NCBI GenBank assembly: GCA_030278955.1
Contig: JAOANR010000009.1
Location: 37,663,445-37,727,444 of the forward strand
DNA length: 64,000 bases
Direction of reading: 5' to 3'
DNA from: Hygrophila difformis
Lineage: Eukaryota; Streptophyta; Magnoliopsida; Lamiales; Acanthaceae
Below are positions 42,640 through 52,296 of this stretch, one piece after another (the stretch's first letter is position 1; the number at the start of each line of letters is the position of its first letter). Position numbers and translations under genes: made by a program. The notes below the pieces were generated by a model. The model had not been told where the DNA came from. It did not search any database and saw only the letters and a list, made by a program, of their open reading frames with translations.

Positions 42640-44683
42640 CAAGTCCATTCTCCATTTATATCTCAGTAGGGATAATATATGAAGAATATAAGTCAGAATA
42701 TTTCGCAGCTTATATTGATTCAGGATCAGGTATTTGCACGGCAAAACCAGGAGTTTTCCCTAGCGAAGCTATGGAATCATTACCCATTATTGCAGGAAGA
42801 GATTTTTCCCAAAAAATCTTAGTACTAAATAAGGGTATTCGACAAGCCAATATCATGATTGGAGGAGCATTTGGTACACCTTGGTATAAGGTAAAAACGC
42901 CTCCTATTTACTTTCATGACACAGGAGCGGATATTTTGTTAGGGAACAATTTTATACAATCCTTTACAAAATATGTTCAAGATAACAAAAGAAATTTGTT
43001 AATATTTACCACAAGTTGTGGAAATGAGATACAGGTGTTGCGCAGGGAAAAGGCATTCAACAGGTTAATGCCTATATTATTTCGCAGCAAACGTGGTGAT
43101 AATGATGCCAAACTAACTCATCCAAAAATGCAGGATAAAAGAAAGTTTGGTAAGGCTTTGTTGTCTTTTAGACAGCAAGGATTTGATGAAGCTTCTATTG
43201 AGGAAATTATAAACCTCAAAGAAGCAATGCAGGAAATGAAGTCATTAAATATAACTTCACTAGACATTGATGGGGAAACTAAATTGTCCCTCGAAAATGT
43301 CAAAAGACTTATCCAGAGAAACTTTAACGAGGATCCTCTGGCATGGTGGGATAAAAACAAGATCGAAGCTACTCTACAGGTAAAAGAACAATATAAATAT
43401 GAGTATGTTCGATACAAACCCATCTTAATGAATATGCAGGATAAGAAAGATATGCAGCAAATTATCAAGGAGCATATTCATCTTAAACTCATCGAGCCTA
43501 GAGTCTCAGCTTATAGTAGCCCTGGATTCTTGGTAAGAAACCACGGTGAAATAAAGAGAGGTAAACCCAGGTTGGTAATAAACTATTAAGGTATTAACAA
43601 AATAATACAGTTTGATGGTTATTACATTCCGAGTAGAGAACACTTAATTGATTGCATCAAAGGTGCTAAAGTGTTTTCTAAATTTGATTGCAAATCTGGT
43701 TTCTATCAGATTAAGATGGAGAATGAGTCGAAGAAATTCACAGCATTCTCCACCCCACAAGGGCAATATATTTGGAATGTTATGCCAATGGGGCTTTCTA
43801 ATGCCCCTCAGATATTCCAAAGAAAGATGGATAATCTATTTAAGGATTATCTAGAGTTTATGTTCGTCTACATAGATGACATTCTGATTGCATCTCGAAA
43901 TATTAAAGAACATATTAAACATCTTGAAATATTTTCTGATGCATGTCACAGGGAAGGTCTAGTTCTCTCTGAGAAAAAGGCCACTATCGCTGCCAACAAA
44001 ATTGAATTCTTAGGAGTTCAAATTGATGAAGCAGGAATAGAGTTACAGGAACACATTGTGGAGAAAATCCGCAATTTTCCAGACAAGAAACAACTTCAGA
44101 GTTTCTTAGGAGTTGTAAATTTTGCGGGTATGTTTATTAAAGACCTTGCAAAATATAGAAAGGATTTTAGACCACTCCTGAAAGAGACTGAAAGCTCTAG
44201 ATGGAAATGGGAAGAAATCCATACCAAGAGAATTCGTGAACTAAAGCAAGTCTGCAATAGCTTGCCAAAACTCGCGATACCTCAGGATGAGGATGAGCTG
44301 GTAGTCAACACAGACGCCAATGATTTTCGATGGGCAGGAGTGCTCATGAGAAAAACAACTACGGGTCAAGAACCTTGTAGATACACAGGAGGGTTGTTCA
44401 CTGAACAACAAGCCAAACTTTGGCATATTAACGAAAAGGAATTCTTTGCAGTATGGAAAACATTTAAAAAATGGCCTTTATTCTTACTTGCAAAGAAATT
44501 TGTATTAAAAGTTGATAATACTAATGTTAGGGCTTTTTAAAAAATAAACTTGAATCAAAAATTGAAAAAGCTCGTATTATCAGATGGCAAGCTGAATGTC
44601 AATATTATACTTATGATATTGATGTTATAAAATCTCATGAAAATGTTCTTGCAGATTTCCTAACGAGAGATGGAAGCATTTGA
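42636..44683 (+). pseudogene. Endogenous caulimovirid polymerase: protease, RT, RNase H
   Basis: An aspartic protease-like start (YIDSGSGICTAKPG) leads to an RT. Key segments are FSKFDCKSGFYQIKM, GLSNAPQIFQRKM and the catalytic box VYIDDIL. An RNase H follows (VNTDANDFRWAGVL) and ends in HENVLADFLTRDG-like sequence. A TAA at 43587-43589 and a frameshift in a T/A homopolymer near 44536-44546 break it. The stop at 44681-44683 overlaps the next ORF by 14 bases. The absence of an integrase domain separates it from the Ty3 elements around it. Confidence 0.88.
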
Positions 44684-45962
44684 AGCTGATTCCATCATTA
44701 CGAGATTCAGGCACCTCAGAGAAAACCTAGAGGAGCTATCGAAGCATTTTGGACAGCTCGAGATCAATGCACGAGCAGCTGGCCAAATACAACAGAGCGA
44801 TGTGGACATGGTCCGCAACAATATACGAACCTCCCATATAGCAATGACAGCACTATGGGAAACAGTATTAGAGCCAATCAGGAAAGCATCAGCTTCCCTG
44901 GTAAACAAAGAGAAATGTGCCCAAAAAGCTAAAGTGGTCACATATGAAGAAGCAGATTCAAGCACTGCTTCAAAGGAACCATTGTCGGATACCGACAAAA
45001 ATGTTGAGCAAGAGGAAAGTCACATTTCCGAAAGCTCAAGTCAACCCACTGCCTCTGGGGTGAAAGAGGAAGAAATTAACCTTAGGCCAATGACAGGCAC
45101 CTCTGAGGTTAATTCTGACGAGAAGGTCCTATCTACTGCCTGGCTGGACTACCAAGGAAAATGGGAACAACTGGTTTCCAAAAAGGGAATTAACCCTAGC
45201 AAAACAGTAATCGAGACATCCGGGAGATACAACAGGGTATGGATGCTCGAAGGATCGAAACCAGAAGAGGTTCGAAAGTGGTATGACTTTGGAGCATTAG
45301 CATCTGTTCATACTACATCACCAGGGTTTCCGGAAATCGAAAAACTTCCGGGATGGATAAGTAGTGCGGTGCACGAATCATGGCAGAACAACCCGCACCT
45401 GCAAAGAGGAGATATTCTGGAGCTTAAGTTCATTTCAGCGGCACCAGAAATAGTCGGAAAAGGTTCTTATCCGGTCTTTCAATTTATTAAATTACAAAGA
45501 CCTGATATGATTGCCTTCAACAGAGTTAAGTCTATGGATGAGAAGGCACCATTTGTATCTTCAATCAGCGAAGATGAAATCTCCACCCGACGAGCATGGG
45601 GATTTTGGGTCTGTCTCACCGAGATGGAAAAGGTTAAATATCCGTTTAAAATATTCTCAAACAATTTAAATGGATCGTTCCTGGTTAATTCTTTAACAGG
45701 GAAAAGCACAGAGTTTGCGGAAACCTCATTCGAAAAGAAGAGGTTACTCATCTGGGAAAACAAGTTGCCAGCAACCGAGTCTACCAGAAAAAAGGCATGC
45801 AACATGATGCATGTTGGCCAATGGGATAACCACATATGCCCATATTGTGCAGAACAGGAGAAACCCCTATTCGGTACAAAGATCCGGGTAACCCAGAAAA
45901 AATCCGGACCCGAACAGGACAAAGGGAAGAAACGTCCAAAAAACTTTCACAAGCCAAAGTAA
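44670..45962 (+). CDS. Endogenous caulimovirid last ORF, probable translation transactivator/inclusion body protein
   Basis: An intact 430-codon ORF. A helical N-terminus (about residues 1-75) is followed by an acidic Ser/Glu-rich linker, a globular core around WLDYQGKWEQLVSKKG and GRYNRVWMLEGSKPEEVRKW, a CPYC pair near residue 395 and a basic Lys-rich tail. Position after RT and before the major promoter matches the transactivator ORF of cavemo-, solendo- and caulimoviruses, which lets ribosomes reinitiate on polycistronic viral RNA. Assignment is mainly by position. Confidence 0.6.
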   Translation: MEAFEADSIITRFRHLRENLEELSKHFGQLEINARAAGQIQQSDVDMVRNNIRTSHIAMTALWETVLEPIRKASASLVNKEKCAQKAKVVTYEEADSSTASKEPLSDTDKNVEQEESHISESSSQPTASGVKEEEINLRPMTGTSEVNSDEKVLSTAWLDYQGKWEQLVSKKGINPSKTVIETSGRYNRVWMLEGSKPEEVRKWYDFGALASVHTTSPGFPEIEKLPGWISSAVHESWQNNPHLQRGDILELKFISAAPEIVGKGSYPVFQFIKLQRPDMIAFNRVKSMDEKAPFVSSISEDEISTRRAWGFWVCLTEMEKVKYPFKIFSNNLNGSFLVNSLTGKSTEFAETSFEKKRLLIWENKLPATESTRKKACNMMHVGQWDNHICPYCAEQEKPLFGTKIRVTQKKSGPEQDKGKKRPKNFHKPK

Positions 45963-46142
45963 GATTAGCTGGATGTAAAAGAAAGAGAGGTGTCGGCAAC
46001 ACCCATAATTAAAAGCCGACAAAGAAGGGCAGAGTAGCTGGCAGAAAGTGGCCGACAAGAGAAGGTGGAAAGTTGACAAAAGCCACCTAACGCAATAATT
46101 CAAAAAAGGACAATAATGTAGCCGGTGGAAATTAAGGCCAAG

Positions 46143-46240
46143 TGACGAACGCAGTGACGTCACAAGGATTTAGAGGAAGATTGGAATCCGAGGCTGAAGT
46201 CCGCGGGCGCCTATAAATTAAGGAGTTTGAAGCAGATGGA
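46143..46240 (+). promoter_or_regulatory. Caulimovirid pregenomic RNA promoter with as-1-like element
   Basis: TGACG at 46143-46147 and TGACG at 46155-46159 are 12 bp apart start to start, the spacing of the as-1 element of caulimovirus promoters. TATAAATT follows at 46212-46219. The promoter follows the last ORF as expected. Leader sequence with several short ORFs runs from about 46240 to the right arm. Confidence 0.75.
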
Positions 46241-46719
46241 AGGCATCGAAAATTCCTCCCAACTCTTCAAAGCATTTGTAATATTTCTCTTTCTGCATAT
46301 TTCCTTTCGAGTCTGTAAAAGTATGGGGTATTCCCCCAAGAGTCTTGTATCCTCCATGAGGAACTAAGTGTCTGTCTTCTCCGTTAGGGGAAATTATGTT
46401 TAAATAATATTTTTAATATTTCTTCAGTAAAATCCAGGCTTCCAAATATCCCAAATATCCCGATAATATAATTAAAACCCTTTATTCATATCTTGATACG
46501 TCCTAAGGTAGGAAACGAAATAGGACTGTGCTGTTTGTTGCTGAAGGAGCCAAGAATCGGTGAACCATCGGTCGCGGCTGCGTGGTTGGAGGAAGTCCGT
46601 AAAATCCCGGAGCTTAGGAAACCCGGCAGCAAGACGGTCAAAGCCAATGTATGAAGTTTAGTGCTTAATTTAATTATCGGAAGCATGATGGGCTGATATT
46701 GGACTAATGATAATGAAGA
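46241..46719 (+). other. Viral leader region
   Basis: No long ORF. It would be the first part of the pregenomic RNA leader. In a circular genome it would connect to 39531 and the primer site, so the linear copy is opened between promoter and primer site. Confidence 0.55.
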
Positions 46720-46912
46720 AACTAAAATCTGGGGTCAAAATGAAATAAAGTAAAAGTTGGTAGGGTTAATTGAAGTTTGAAAAAGTCAAAATAGTCTAAA
46801 TGGCCTTAATTTGGTCAAAGATGGTTTCTAATGGCCTAAAATTGGAAATTGATTTCATAATGGCCCAAATGTGGAAATGGTGCCTTGTAATGGCCTAAAA
46901 AATTCATTTCCT
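46720..46912 (-). repeat. Right inverted-repeat arm of the insert
   Basis: Contains AATGGCCTTAATTTGG, TTCTAATGGCCTAAAATTGG, CATAATGGCCCAAATG and TTGTAATGGCCTAAAA. Its reverse complement follows the left arm in order and spacing. Confidence 0.7.
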
Positions 46913-46923
46913 CTTTTCAAAAA

Positions 46924-47297
46924 GTGTTTTCTAATTTTAGCAAGACCAAAGTGTTGTCTGTAAAAGTGTCTCCACCTTTTTCTACCGTCCATACCCTTCT
47001 TTTCCACTCTAGGAGTGTGTAATGGGCTGCTGGGATGAAATTGGACTTGGGCTTGGCTTGGGCCTCTTGTTTCATTTTTTTCAGCTTCCCTCATCCTTGC
47101 TATTCATGGCCATGACTCATAAAGTCATGGTTATCTGTCCACTTCTTCTTTTTCTTCTCTTTTGCTCCAATTTTTTCATTCTCATGCCATCATCCTATAA
47201 ACAACAAAACAAGCACAAGAGGAGTAAAGTGCTACCAAAATCACCACAAAAACAACCACAATATATATCATATTCAAGCACAAAATTCACACTATCA
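46924..47297 (-). repeat. Right LTR of the Athila element, resumed part
   Basis: Matches 27714-28073 with about two differences and ends CACACTATCA. The target duplication AATCA follows at 47298-47302. Confidence 0.9.
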
Positions 47298-47302
47298 AAT
47301 CA

Positions 47303-48335
47303 CTTTCCCCGTCTCGAACCTTCTTATCATACTGCTTCGCCATTCTAGCCTTTTGCCGACGGATGTTTTCCAAGGCCGTTAGCTTCTCACCATCCGCGGT
47401 CTCCAATTCTTGCAACATGACCTCTTCATACTTAGCTAAGTCTAAGTGATGCTACTGGGCCACTCTTAGGGAAGGGACCGTGACCTCTAAAGGTAGAACA
47501 GCGTCGTGACCGTATGCCAGGTAGTGTGGTGTGAATCCAGTGGCTGTAGACTTAGAATTTATGTAAGCCCATAGGACCTCTAACAAGGCCTCATGCCAAT
47601 TTCATGGTTTCTCGCCTACTGCCTTCTTGATCATACTTATCAAGATATTATTGGTAGACTCAGCTTGACCATTTGCTTGGGGGTAGTATGGAGTGGAGTG
47701 ATATATGCGAATCCCGAATTGTTTGGTAAAAGCTAAAAACCTTTCACCAGTGAACACTGTACCATGATCGGTAGTGATTGTTTGAGGGATTCCAAATCGA
47801 TGTATGAGCTCTATCACGAACTTAATTACATCGTTTTGATCAATCTTTCTGATTGGCCATGCCTATTCCGATTTGGTCAAGTAATCAGTGGCCACAAGTA
47901 TGAATGCATGGTTTTTTGAGGACGGCGGATGAATTTTCCCAATAATGTCCATTCCCCAGCCACGGAATGGCCAAGGCTTAATGATTGTGTGTAGTTCTTC
48001 CGCCGGTACTCTTTGAATCAGGTCGTCCTTCTGGAAGGCCTCGCAACACGAGCATATGTGATGCAGTCCTCCATGATGGTTGGCCAGAAGTACCTGTGGC
48101 AATGGATACTCCATCTCATGCTAGGCCCTGCCCGATGGGAGCCGCATATTCCCTCATGGACTTCTCCCATCACCAGCTTAGTGTCTTCAGGACCTATACA
48201 TTTGAGCAGTAGTCCATCGACCGCCCTTCGGATAAATCGCCATCGACCAGTGTGTACCTTAAAGCTTTTACCCTTAACGAGATATCTCCCCCAGATGAAG
48301 GGTTCTCGAGGTATCGTGTGATCTCGGTCCTCCAA
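47303..48335 (-). pseudogene. Tat integrase
   Basis: It reads in pieces: an HHCC-type region with HICSCCEAFQKDD, then GWGMDIIGKIHPPSS and the core TTDHGTVFTGERF with YYPQANGQAESTNN, supplying the catalytic Asp and Glu contexts. It ends RMAKQYDKKVRDGES at the Athila border. Frameshifts near 47590, 47840 and 48080-48120 break it. Confidence 0.8.
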
Positions 48336-48846
48336 TCACCAGCTGAGTTGTGACCTTGCTGGTCCTCACCTTGGTCTTTAGGCTGAGTCGTGATTGTAGC
48401 AACATGTGCCCCCCTAGGGCGTCCAGTCTGCCAGTAGCATCGTTGGCCTCTTGATTTTGGCGTCTAGGGACGTGCGTAATTGTAGCGTCCGAAAATTTGC
48501 CCAATAGTTCCAATATTGTTTCGTAGTACTTAATCAGCCTTGGACTCTGACATTCGTATTCTCTCGTCCGCTGCTTTAAGATAACTTGGGAATCTCCAAA
48601 AATTCTAATGGACTTTGCACCCATTAGCAACGCTGTCTCTAGGCCAAATATCAAAGCTTCATACTCAGCTTGTTTATTGGTGGTGCCAAGCTCTAGTTCC
48701 TGAGCGAGCTTCCAATGTTGTCCAAGAGGATTAGTGATTTTAATACCACCTCCCGAGCTGCTGCTTGCACAAGACCCATCCAAGGTCAATTCCCAAGGTT
48801 CGAAACCTGTGAAGGACGCTTCTTTAGGATCCTCTGGCAACATCAA
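48274..48846 (-). pseudogene. Tat second (archaeal-type) RNase H
   Basis: The frame has the domain pattern LTLDGSCASSSSGGGI (first Asp), ELGTTNKQAEYEALIFGLE (Glu), RIFGDSQVILKQ (Asp) and HVPRRQNQEANDA (last Asp). This is the second RNase H inserted between the native RNase H and integrase in Tat elements. The frame is open over about 190 codons, better kept than its neighbours. Confidence 0.8.
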
Positions 48847-49097
48847 AGTAGGATGTTAAGCTAAGAAGTCAGCTAAGGCTTGTCCCTTGACTGCTTTTCT
48901 GAGGGACGTTTATAAGAGTAAAGGGACTAACCTTCATAGCCCACTTTGCCTGGAGACCCTTCAGTGCTGGCATATGCAGAAGTGTCCTTATCAAGTCGAA
49001 GGGAGCCACCACGTGGACCGTTCTAGTAGCATGTAATGTTCTAACTTATTGAAACAATACACCAGAGCATACCATAATTTTTCTAATGCTGTATATC

Positions 49098-50094
49098 TCA
49101 CTTCTGGCCCTTGTTGAGTCTATCTAAGGTAATAGATAGCCCTTTCTTTTCCGCCCTCATCATCTTGTGCAAGCAGGCAACCGATGGACTCTTTGGAACG
49201 TATAGCTTCAAAGGCACTCTAGGCCTTGGCGGTACCAACACTGGAGGATTGACCAACACCCTCTTAATCTCTTCAAAGGCCATTTGATGCTCAGTCGTCC
49301 AAAGGAACGTCTCGTTCTTCCTTCCTTTAAGCAAGGTAGTGAACGCTTTCATTTTCCCTGCCGCATTGGCAAAGAACCTCCTTAAGAAGTTGATCTTGCC
49401 AATCAACGAATGCAAATCTTTTAGATTGGATGGTATACGAGCTTCTAAGATGGATTTAGCATTGTTCTGGTCAACCTCGATAACTCTCCCATGTACCAGG
49501 AAACTAAGAAGTTCCCTGCCACCACTCCGAAGGCGCACTTAGTTTGATTAATTTTTAATCCATCCTTCCTCATCCGGATGAAGGCATCTTCGAGGTGGGC
49601 CATGTGCTGGCCAAATTCACATGAATTGACAACGATGTCATCAATATAAACTTCAAGTGTTCATGGCCCTTTGGTATGTTGCCCCAGCATTCTTCAAGCC
49701 AAAAGGCATGACTACCCATTCGAAAATACCGACAGGCCATGGGCAACAAAAAGCAGTTTTGTGTACATCGATTTTAGAAATAAAGATTTGGTTGTATCCA
49801 GAATGATAAAAATTTGTAGCCGGCGGCCGCATCAACAAGGATATCGGCCATTGGCATTACATACTCATCCTTGGGTGTCGCCAAGTTTAAATTTCTAAAG
49901 TCTATACAGACTCTTAATTGACCATTCTTCTTTACAACAAGCACAATATTTGCAAGACATTCTACATAACGACAAGTTCTAATGTAACCTTCTCTAAGAA
50001 GCTTCTCAATCTCAGCCTTTATTTTTGGGATGGTGTCTGGATCAAATCGTCTAGGCGGCTGCTTGTGAGCTCTGAACTCGGGGTGAGTTGGCAA
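49098..50094 (-). pseudogene. Tat reverse transcriptase
   Basis: Fragments read EIEKLLREGYIR, GQLRVCIDFRNLNLATPKDE, then IDVHKTAF and MPFGLKNAGATYQRAM, then LKDLHSLIGKINFLRRF and FLWTTEHQMAFEEIK. The FxDD catalytic box lies in the frameshifted part near 49640. Frameshifts near 49800 and 49540-49650 break it. Confidence 0.82.
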
Positions 50095-50429
50095 CTTGTG
50101 CTCAACGAGTTCCCTTCAGAGTAATGGCATGTCTGTGTACTGCCACGCAAAACAATCTTTATACTTCTGTATCAGCTCCACTAGTTGGAGTCGCTCCTCC
50201 TCAAGCAATTAAGTGCTTATTTTGGTGAGTTTCGGCTATGCATCCATCCAGAGGTTGATGTCTACAAGTGGTTCCTTGGCTTCCGGAGTAGGCAACGTCC
50301 ACTTGACAGGAGATGGCCACTCAGATGGCCTTCTAGCAGTCAGGTTCTTGGACTTGTCTTCGGCACCGAACATCATCTTAGTGGTGGCGAGCCGCTGTAG
50401 CAAGTCCTTGTAAATGTCCTGGCTACTCA

Positions 50430-51709
50430 TCATGTGGATCCTGAGGGCTCTTTTCGGTTGTCCAGAGGATGTAGCTTGAAGCCGTTGGATGTAATGTCGA
50501 TGGACTCCAAGTCCACATCCACACCAATTAAAGTCGACGCAGGCTGGATATCCTCCAAGTAAAAGATCCCCTCATCGTTGTTGCGGTCTTGCCCTATGAA
50601 GGGTTGAGGATCTGCTTCCACCAACTCTACTTGGTCACCATCCTAGATAAGCAGTTGTTGGTGTAAGGTAGATGTCACGCACTGTGCCATGTGAATCCAA
50701 TCGCATCCCAATTGTGCAGCATAGCAAGTCTTTGACTTTACCACAAAGAAAGCCACTTTGATAGTCTTAGAACCCACAACGACATCCGCCGTTACGAACC
50801 CTGCAGGTTGGGTCGCTTCTCCCATAAAGCTGCACATCTTGACTCTGGTGGAGATCAGATCCTTCACACTCTTACCGATCTTCTTCAGAGTTGACATCGG
50901 CATCACATTCGCCGCTGCCCCATTTAAACGAACACCCTGCTCACGGGTCGTCCGTCAATATGGGCTTTGATATAGAATGGCCTCAATTTCCTAGTTTGGG
51001 ATACCTCTGGTTTGGCAAACTGTGGGAAGATTGGCCTCCGGGTAGACTGGCCACCTAATACTTCAAAGAGAGACCTGGTTGGATGTGAGAGCTCCGCTAT
51101 CATTTCATCCATCTCCTCAATGAGCCTGGCAAACAATGGCTCTTCCTCGTCCCATATCTCGGATTCAACATTGCTGATCTCCTCATCTGCTGCCAGTCCC
51201 ACAACTTGCATGGGCACAGCAGGGTCTGTAATCTCTTCTTCTTGCCGGTACTCATAGCCTGCTTCCATAAGCTCATCTTCTAGGCCAACACAGAAAGCAT
51301 CATCCAGGTTAGTCTTCTCATCGAGCTCCAAGTCGTTTAACATGTCAAGGTCTTCAGTTATGATACCTAGAGCACCTATGCCAACCTTAGGCTTCTCATG
51401 GTTAGCCTCCATGGCTGCTTCCACATCTTTGGGGGTGACCGCAATGAAGTTCACTTGTGCAGCCTCATTGGTTGTTTGGACCTCAGGCCGCGGCTTTGTC
51501 TGTTCGGATTCATCAACAGTTTTATAGTAAGCAAGGAACCCCTCATAGCTGTCAGGTTCACTCCCCAAATCACCGGCCTGGTGGGCCGCTATGTACGCAA
51601 GGTACCTGGTCAACACTTTCATCATAGTGAGTTCTTTTATATTAGTTGTACCCGGTTCACCCATGCGATCAAATCTTTCCATGAATTTATTTGCCCAAGA
51701 CTTGCTCAT
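50430..51709 (-). pseudogene. Tat gag C-terminal part and protease
   Basis: 50924-51709 reads KELTMMKVLTRYLAYIAAHQ, an acidic linker and RKLRPFYIKAHIDGRPVSRVFV. After a frameshift the protease continues with AANVMPMSTLKKIGKS-like sequence and ADVVVGSKTIKVAFFVV (50643-50906). A further fragment, 50430-50624, carries DLESIDITSNGF. Confidence 0.7.
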
Positions 51710-51806
51710 GTTATTTCAATCACTTGGTTAGGCCACGAAGACCGCTTTGGCTTTGTCTTTTGGCGGCTGAGTGTTAGTCTGAGGAGATGCAACCTTTGTG
51801 GTCCTA

Positions 51807-51892
51807 GGCAGAGGAGATGGCGGCCGATGCTCCGCCCACTGCAGCGTCTCTCGCACTAGCCTTCTGGTGGAAGGCGATGGTGGCTGAGGTGG
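51807..51892. repeat. Direct repeat copy 1 (partner 52202-52288)
   Basis: About 86 bp beginning GGCAGAGGAGATGGCGG is repeated about 395 bp away with some eight differences. Confidence 0.85.
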
Positions 51893-52201
51893 TCTCCTTG
51901 AAGCCTCATGTGGTCTTCCCCTGTTAATTCTACGGTCTGTTCCAAGCCGCTCATATACTGGCTTCTAAGGTGATATGGGCGAACTAGGCTTTCTAACCAG
52001 AGGCCTCCCATCCGGACGCTGGAGCCTCTCATGAATAGGTTTCCGCCGCTCTAAGGTTTTCTCTTGGGATATGAAGTAAGTTAGTTATAGAACCTATCAT
52101 GGAATGCCCGTTCAAGGTCGCCCCAATTTTGAATTGATTTAGGCCGCCCGGAAGCAAACCATGCGAAGGTAGGTCCGGTAAGGGATGAGCTGAACATCTC
52201 C

Positions 52202-52288
52202 GGCAGAGGAGATGGCGGCCGATGCTCCGCCCACTGCAGCCTCTCCCGCACTGGCCATCTAGTGGAAGGCGATGGTGGCTGAGGTGGT
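52202..52288. repeat. Direct repeat copy 2 (partner 51807-51892)
   Basis: The copy ends right where recognisable Tat sequence stops and other DNA starts (about 52290), which suggests a recombination border. Confidence 0.85.
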
Positions 52289-52296
52289 TGAAACTT

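Larger units (their letters stand above)
39338..46912 (+). mobile_element. 7.6-kb insert with inverted-repeat ends carrying an endogenous caulimovirid
   Basis: The insert lies inside the Athila LTR, flanked by an imperfect 9-11 bp duplication (CTTTTTAAAAA at 39327-39337; CTTTTCAAAAA at 46913-46923). The outer 190 bp on each side are imperfect inverted repeats, each with about four GGCCATTA units. A 9-11 bp duplication with long inverted ends is the pattern of Mutator-like DNA transposons. The interior is a nearly unit-length plant pararetrovirus genome. No transposase is present. The alternative is that the inverted ends are the arms of the viral leader hairpin and the virus integrated alone. 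Confidence 0.65.
26691..47297 (-). mobile_element. Athila-group Ty3 LTR retrotransposon, disrupted by a pararetrovirus-bearing insert
   Basis: Termini TGACAGC...CTATCA and AATCA duplications (26686-26690 and 47298-47302) define it. Minus strand order: 5' LTR (38329-39337 plus 46924-47297), PBS for tRNA-Asp, gag, pol, a CpG-rich leader region, an accessory ORF, polypurine tract, 3' LTR (26691-28073). Hand comparison of the two LTRs finds about 13 differences in 1.38 kb, so this is a young insertion. Coding lesions are limited: two frameshifts (about 37585 and 36603) and one TGA (34937-34939). Confidence 0.9.

Noticed and set aside
44670..45962. Movement protein
   Set aside because: The 30K-type pattern is in the ORF at 41392-42639. 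This ORF follows RT and fits the transactivator position.
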